Source of the DNA: Caldilineaceae bacterium
GTDB lineage: Bacteria; Chloroflexota; Anaerolineae; Caldilineales; Caldilineaceae
Reading direction: 5' to 3'
Length of the DNA stretch: 42,671 bases
Assembly: GCA_023384455.1 (NCBI GenBank)
Contig: JAHDWH010000024.1
Span: 1-42,671 of the forward strand
Shown here piece by piece: positions 41,727 to 42,671 of this stretch; within the stretch, counting starts at the first letter, position 1, and each line of letters starts with the position of its first letter. The notes beneath the pieces are model-generated. The model saw nothing but the letters and a program-made list of their open reading frames with translations. It had not been told where the DNA came from and ran no database searches. The position numbers and the translations under genes were made by a program.

Positions 41727-42671
41727 ATGCGAGCTGTGCAAGTGATGGCCCCTGGCCGGGCTGAATTTGTCGAGACGCCCAAACCCGAACTGATTCCGGG
41801 CCACGCGCTGGTGCGTTCCCGCCGTCTCTCGCTGTGTGGCAGCGATATTTTTATGCTCCACTACGCGCCCAAACATCTCTACCCTTTTTTGCCCGGCACT
41901 TCCGGTCACGAGATGGTGGGTGTGGTGGAGGCGGTGGACGCGCCCGGCTCCGGCATCGAGCCGGGGATGATGGCGCTGACCCTCGTCCGCGACAACCGGG
42001 CTATGGCCGAGTATTATCTGGCCCCAGTGGAACACATTATACCCCTGCCCAAAGGCAAACCGATTGAGGAGCTTTTGCAGGCCCAGCAGTTGGGTACAAT
42101 CATCTACGCGGCCAAACACCTGCCCGGCCCGGTCATTGGTAAGAATGTGGCTGTCATCGGCCAGGGGTCCGTGGGGCTGTGGTGGGTGTGGATGTTGCGG
42201 CGCATGGGCGCGCGTAAGGTGATTGCACTGGATGTGCTGCCCCACCGCCTGATGTTGCCCAAGCGCTACGGCGCAACCCATACGGTCAACAACCGGGAGG
42301 TGGACCCCCAGGAGGCCATCCGCGCCATCACCGGCGGGGAGTTGGCCGATGTGGTGATCGAGGCGGCGGGGGAGGTAGAGACGATCAATCTGGCCTATAC
42401 ACTGGTGCGCCAGCACGGGGATTTGGTCTACTTCGGCATCCCCCACGCGATGGAGATGCAGTTCAACTTTGGCGAATTCTTCCGCAAGTTTCCTCGGGTC
42501 AAGGCCATTTCCGGCGCGTTGAGCGATCCGGGCCAGGGGGTGACCCACCAGGCGCTGGAATATATCGCCACGGGAGAGATCGACGTATCCCACATCCTGA
42601 CCCACACTTTTTCGTTCGATCAGGTGATGGACGCCTATGAGGTGGCCTATACCCGGGATGAGGGATCGGTG
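41727..42671 (+). CDS. Medium-chain dehydrogenase/reductase (alcohol dehydrogenase type), partial
   Basis: 315 codons, open to the right edge of the window. Zinc-type MDR: catalytic ligands Cys37 (LSLCGSD) and His61-Glu62 (SGHEMVGVVEAV); the Rossmann motif VAVIGQGSVGLWW; then VVIEAAGEVETINLA. The four-cysteine structural-zinc loop that many MDRs carry after the GHE motif is absent, as ALTLVRDNRAMAEYYLAPVE follows directly. Probably a sugar or polyol dehydrogenase. CGGAGAA precedes the ATG. It follows the unknown gene by 108 bases and may share a transcript with it. Confidence 0.88.
   Translation, partial: MRAVQVMAPGRAEFVETPKPELIPGHALVRSRRLSLCGSDIFMLHYAPKHLYPFLPGTSGHEMVGVVEAVDAPGSGIEPGMMALTLVRDNRAMAEYYLAPVEHIIPLPKGKPIEELLQAQQLGTIIYAAKHLPGPVIGKNVAVIGQGSVGLWWVWMLRRMGARKVIALDVLPHRLMLPKRYGATHTVNNREVDPQEAIRAITGGELADVVIEAAGEVETINLAYTLVRQHGDLVYFGIPHAMEMQFNFGEFFRKFPRVKAISGALSDPGQGVTHQALEYIATGEIDVSHILTHTFSFDQVMDAYEVAYTRDEGSV

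Overview
The window is high-GC bacterial DNA, and every gene reads as chromosomal. The gene style suggests a filamentous Chloroflexota, possibly Caldilineaceae-like. Pointers are a stand-alone pheT, very large secreted beta-helix/propeller proteins, LutABC with GH78 and YtcJ-type catabolic enzymes, a secreted protein ending in a YLPVILR-type tail, and many palindromic intergenic repeats. This placement is an inference from style, not from a marker gene. Nothing looks like a phage, a plasmid, a CRISPR array or a tRNA/rRNA locus.

Layout. 1-5.5 kb (minus strand): a lactate-utilisation operon lutA-lutB-[DUF4160-DUF2442]-lutC followed by a Gfo/Idh/MocA oxidoreductase. A toxin/antitoxin-like gene pair sits between lutB and lutC. 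Upstream lies a decayed antitoxin/PIN-toxin locus and a palindromic repeat that also occurs at the left edge. 5.7-14.2 kb: an M24 peptidase, ssb with a clear sigma70 promoter, an uncertain ORF, pheT, a small TA-like cluster (Phd/YefM, DUF4258 with a frameshift, YgiT-type zinc finger), a BtpA-family protein and dnaN. 14.3-17 kb: an aminotransferase and a thiolase.

17.1-27.9 kb (minus strand) is the most distinctive part. A response regulator and a histidine kinase with no visible sensor domain are followed by three exported proteins: a membrane-anchored ConA-like plus seven-VCBS-repeat propeller protein, a 1602-residue beta-helix protein with a jelly-roll-like domain and a seven-Asp-box propeller inserted into its helix, and a Tat-exported family 5 solute-binding protein. 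I infer a surface sensing and binding locus, possibly for glycans or peptides. A bidirectional terminator closes it at each end.

27.9-37 kb (minus strand): the bifunctional Nnr repair enzyme, then about 450 bp of stacked palindromic elements including a MITE-like one, then a four-gene operon of YtcJ-like amidohydrolase, DUF4037 protein, saccharopine-dehydrogenase-like protein and GH78 alpha-L-rhamnosidase. The DUF4037 gene carries an in-frame palindromic DNA element of the kind normally found between genes. 37-42.7 kb (plus strand): a frameshifted methyltransferase, murJ, an SGNH hydrolase, an unrecognised conserved-looking protein and a zinc-type dehydrogenase that runs off the window.

Two genes (DUF4258 and the methyltransferase) each need a single-base change to restore a family-like frame, so either real decay or assembly error should be kept in mind.
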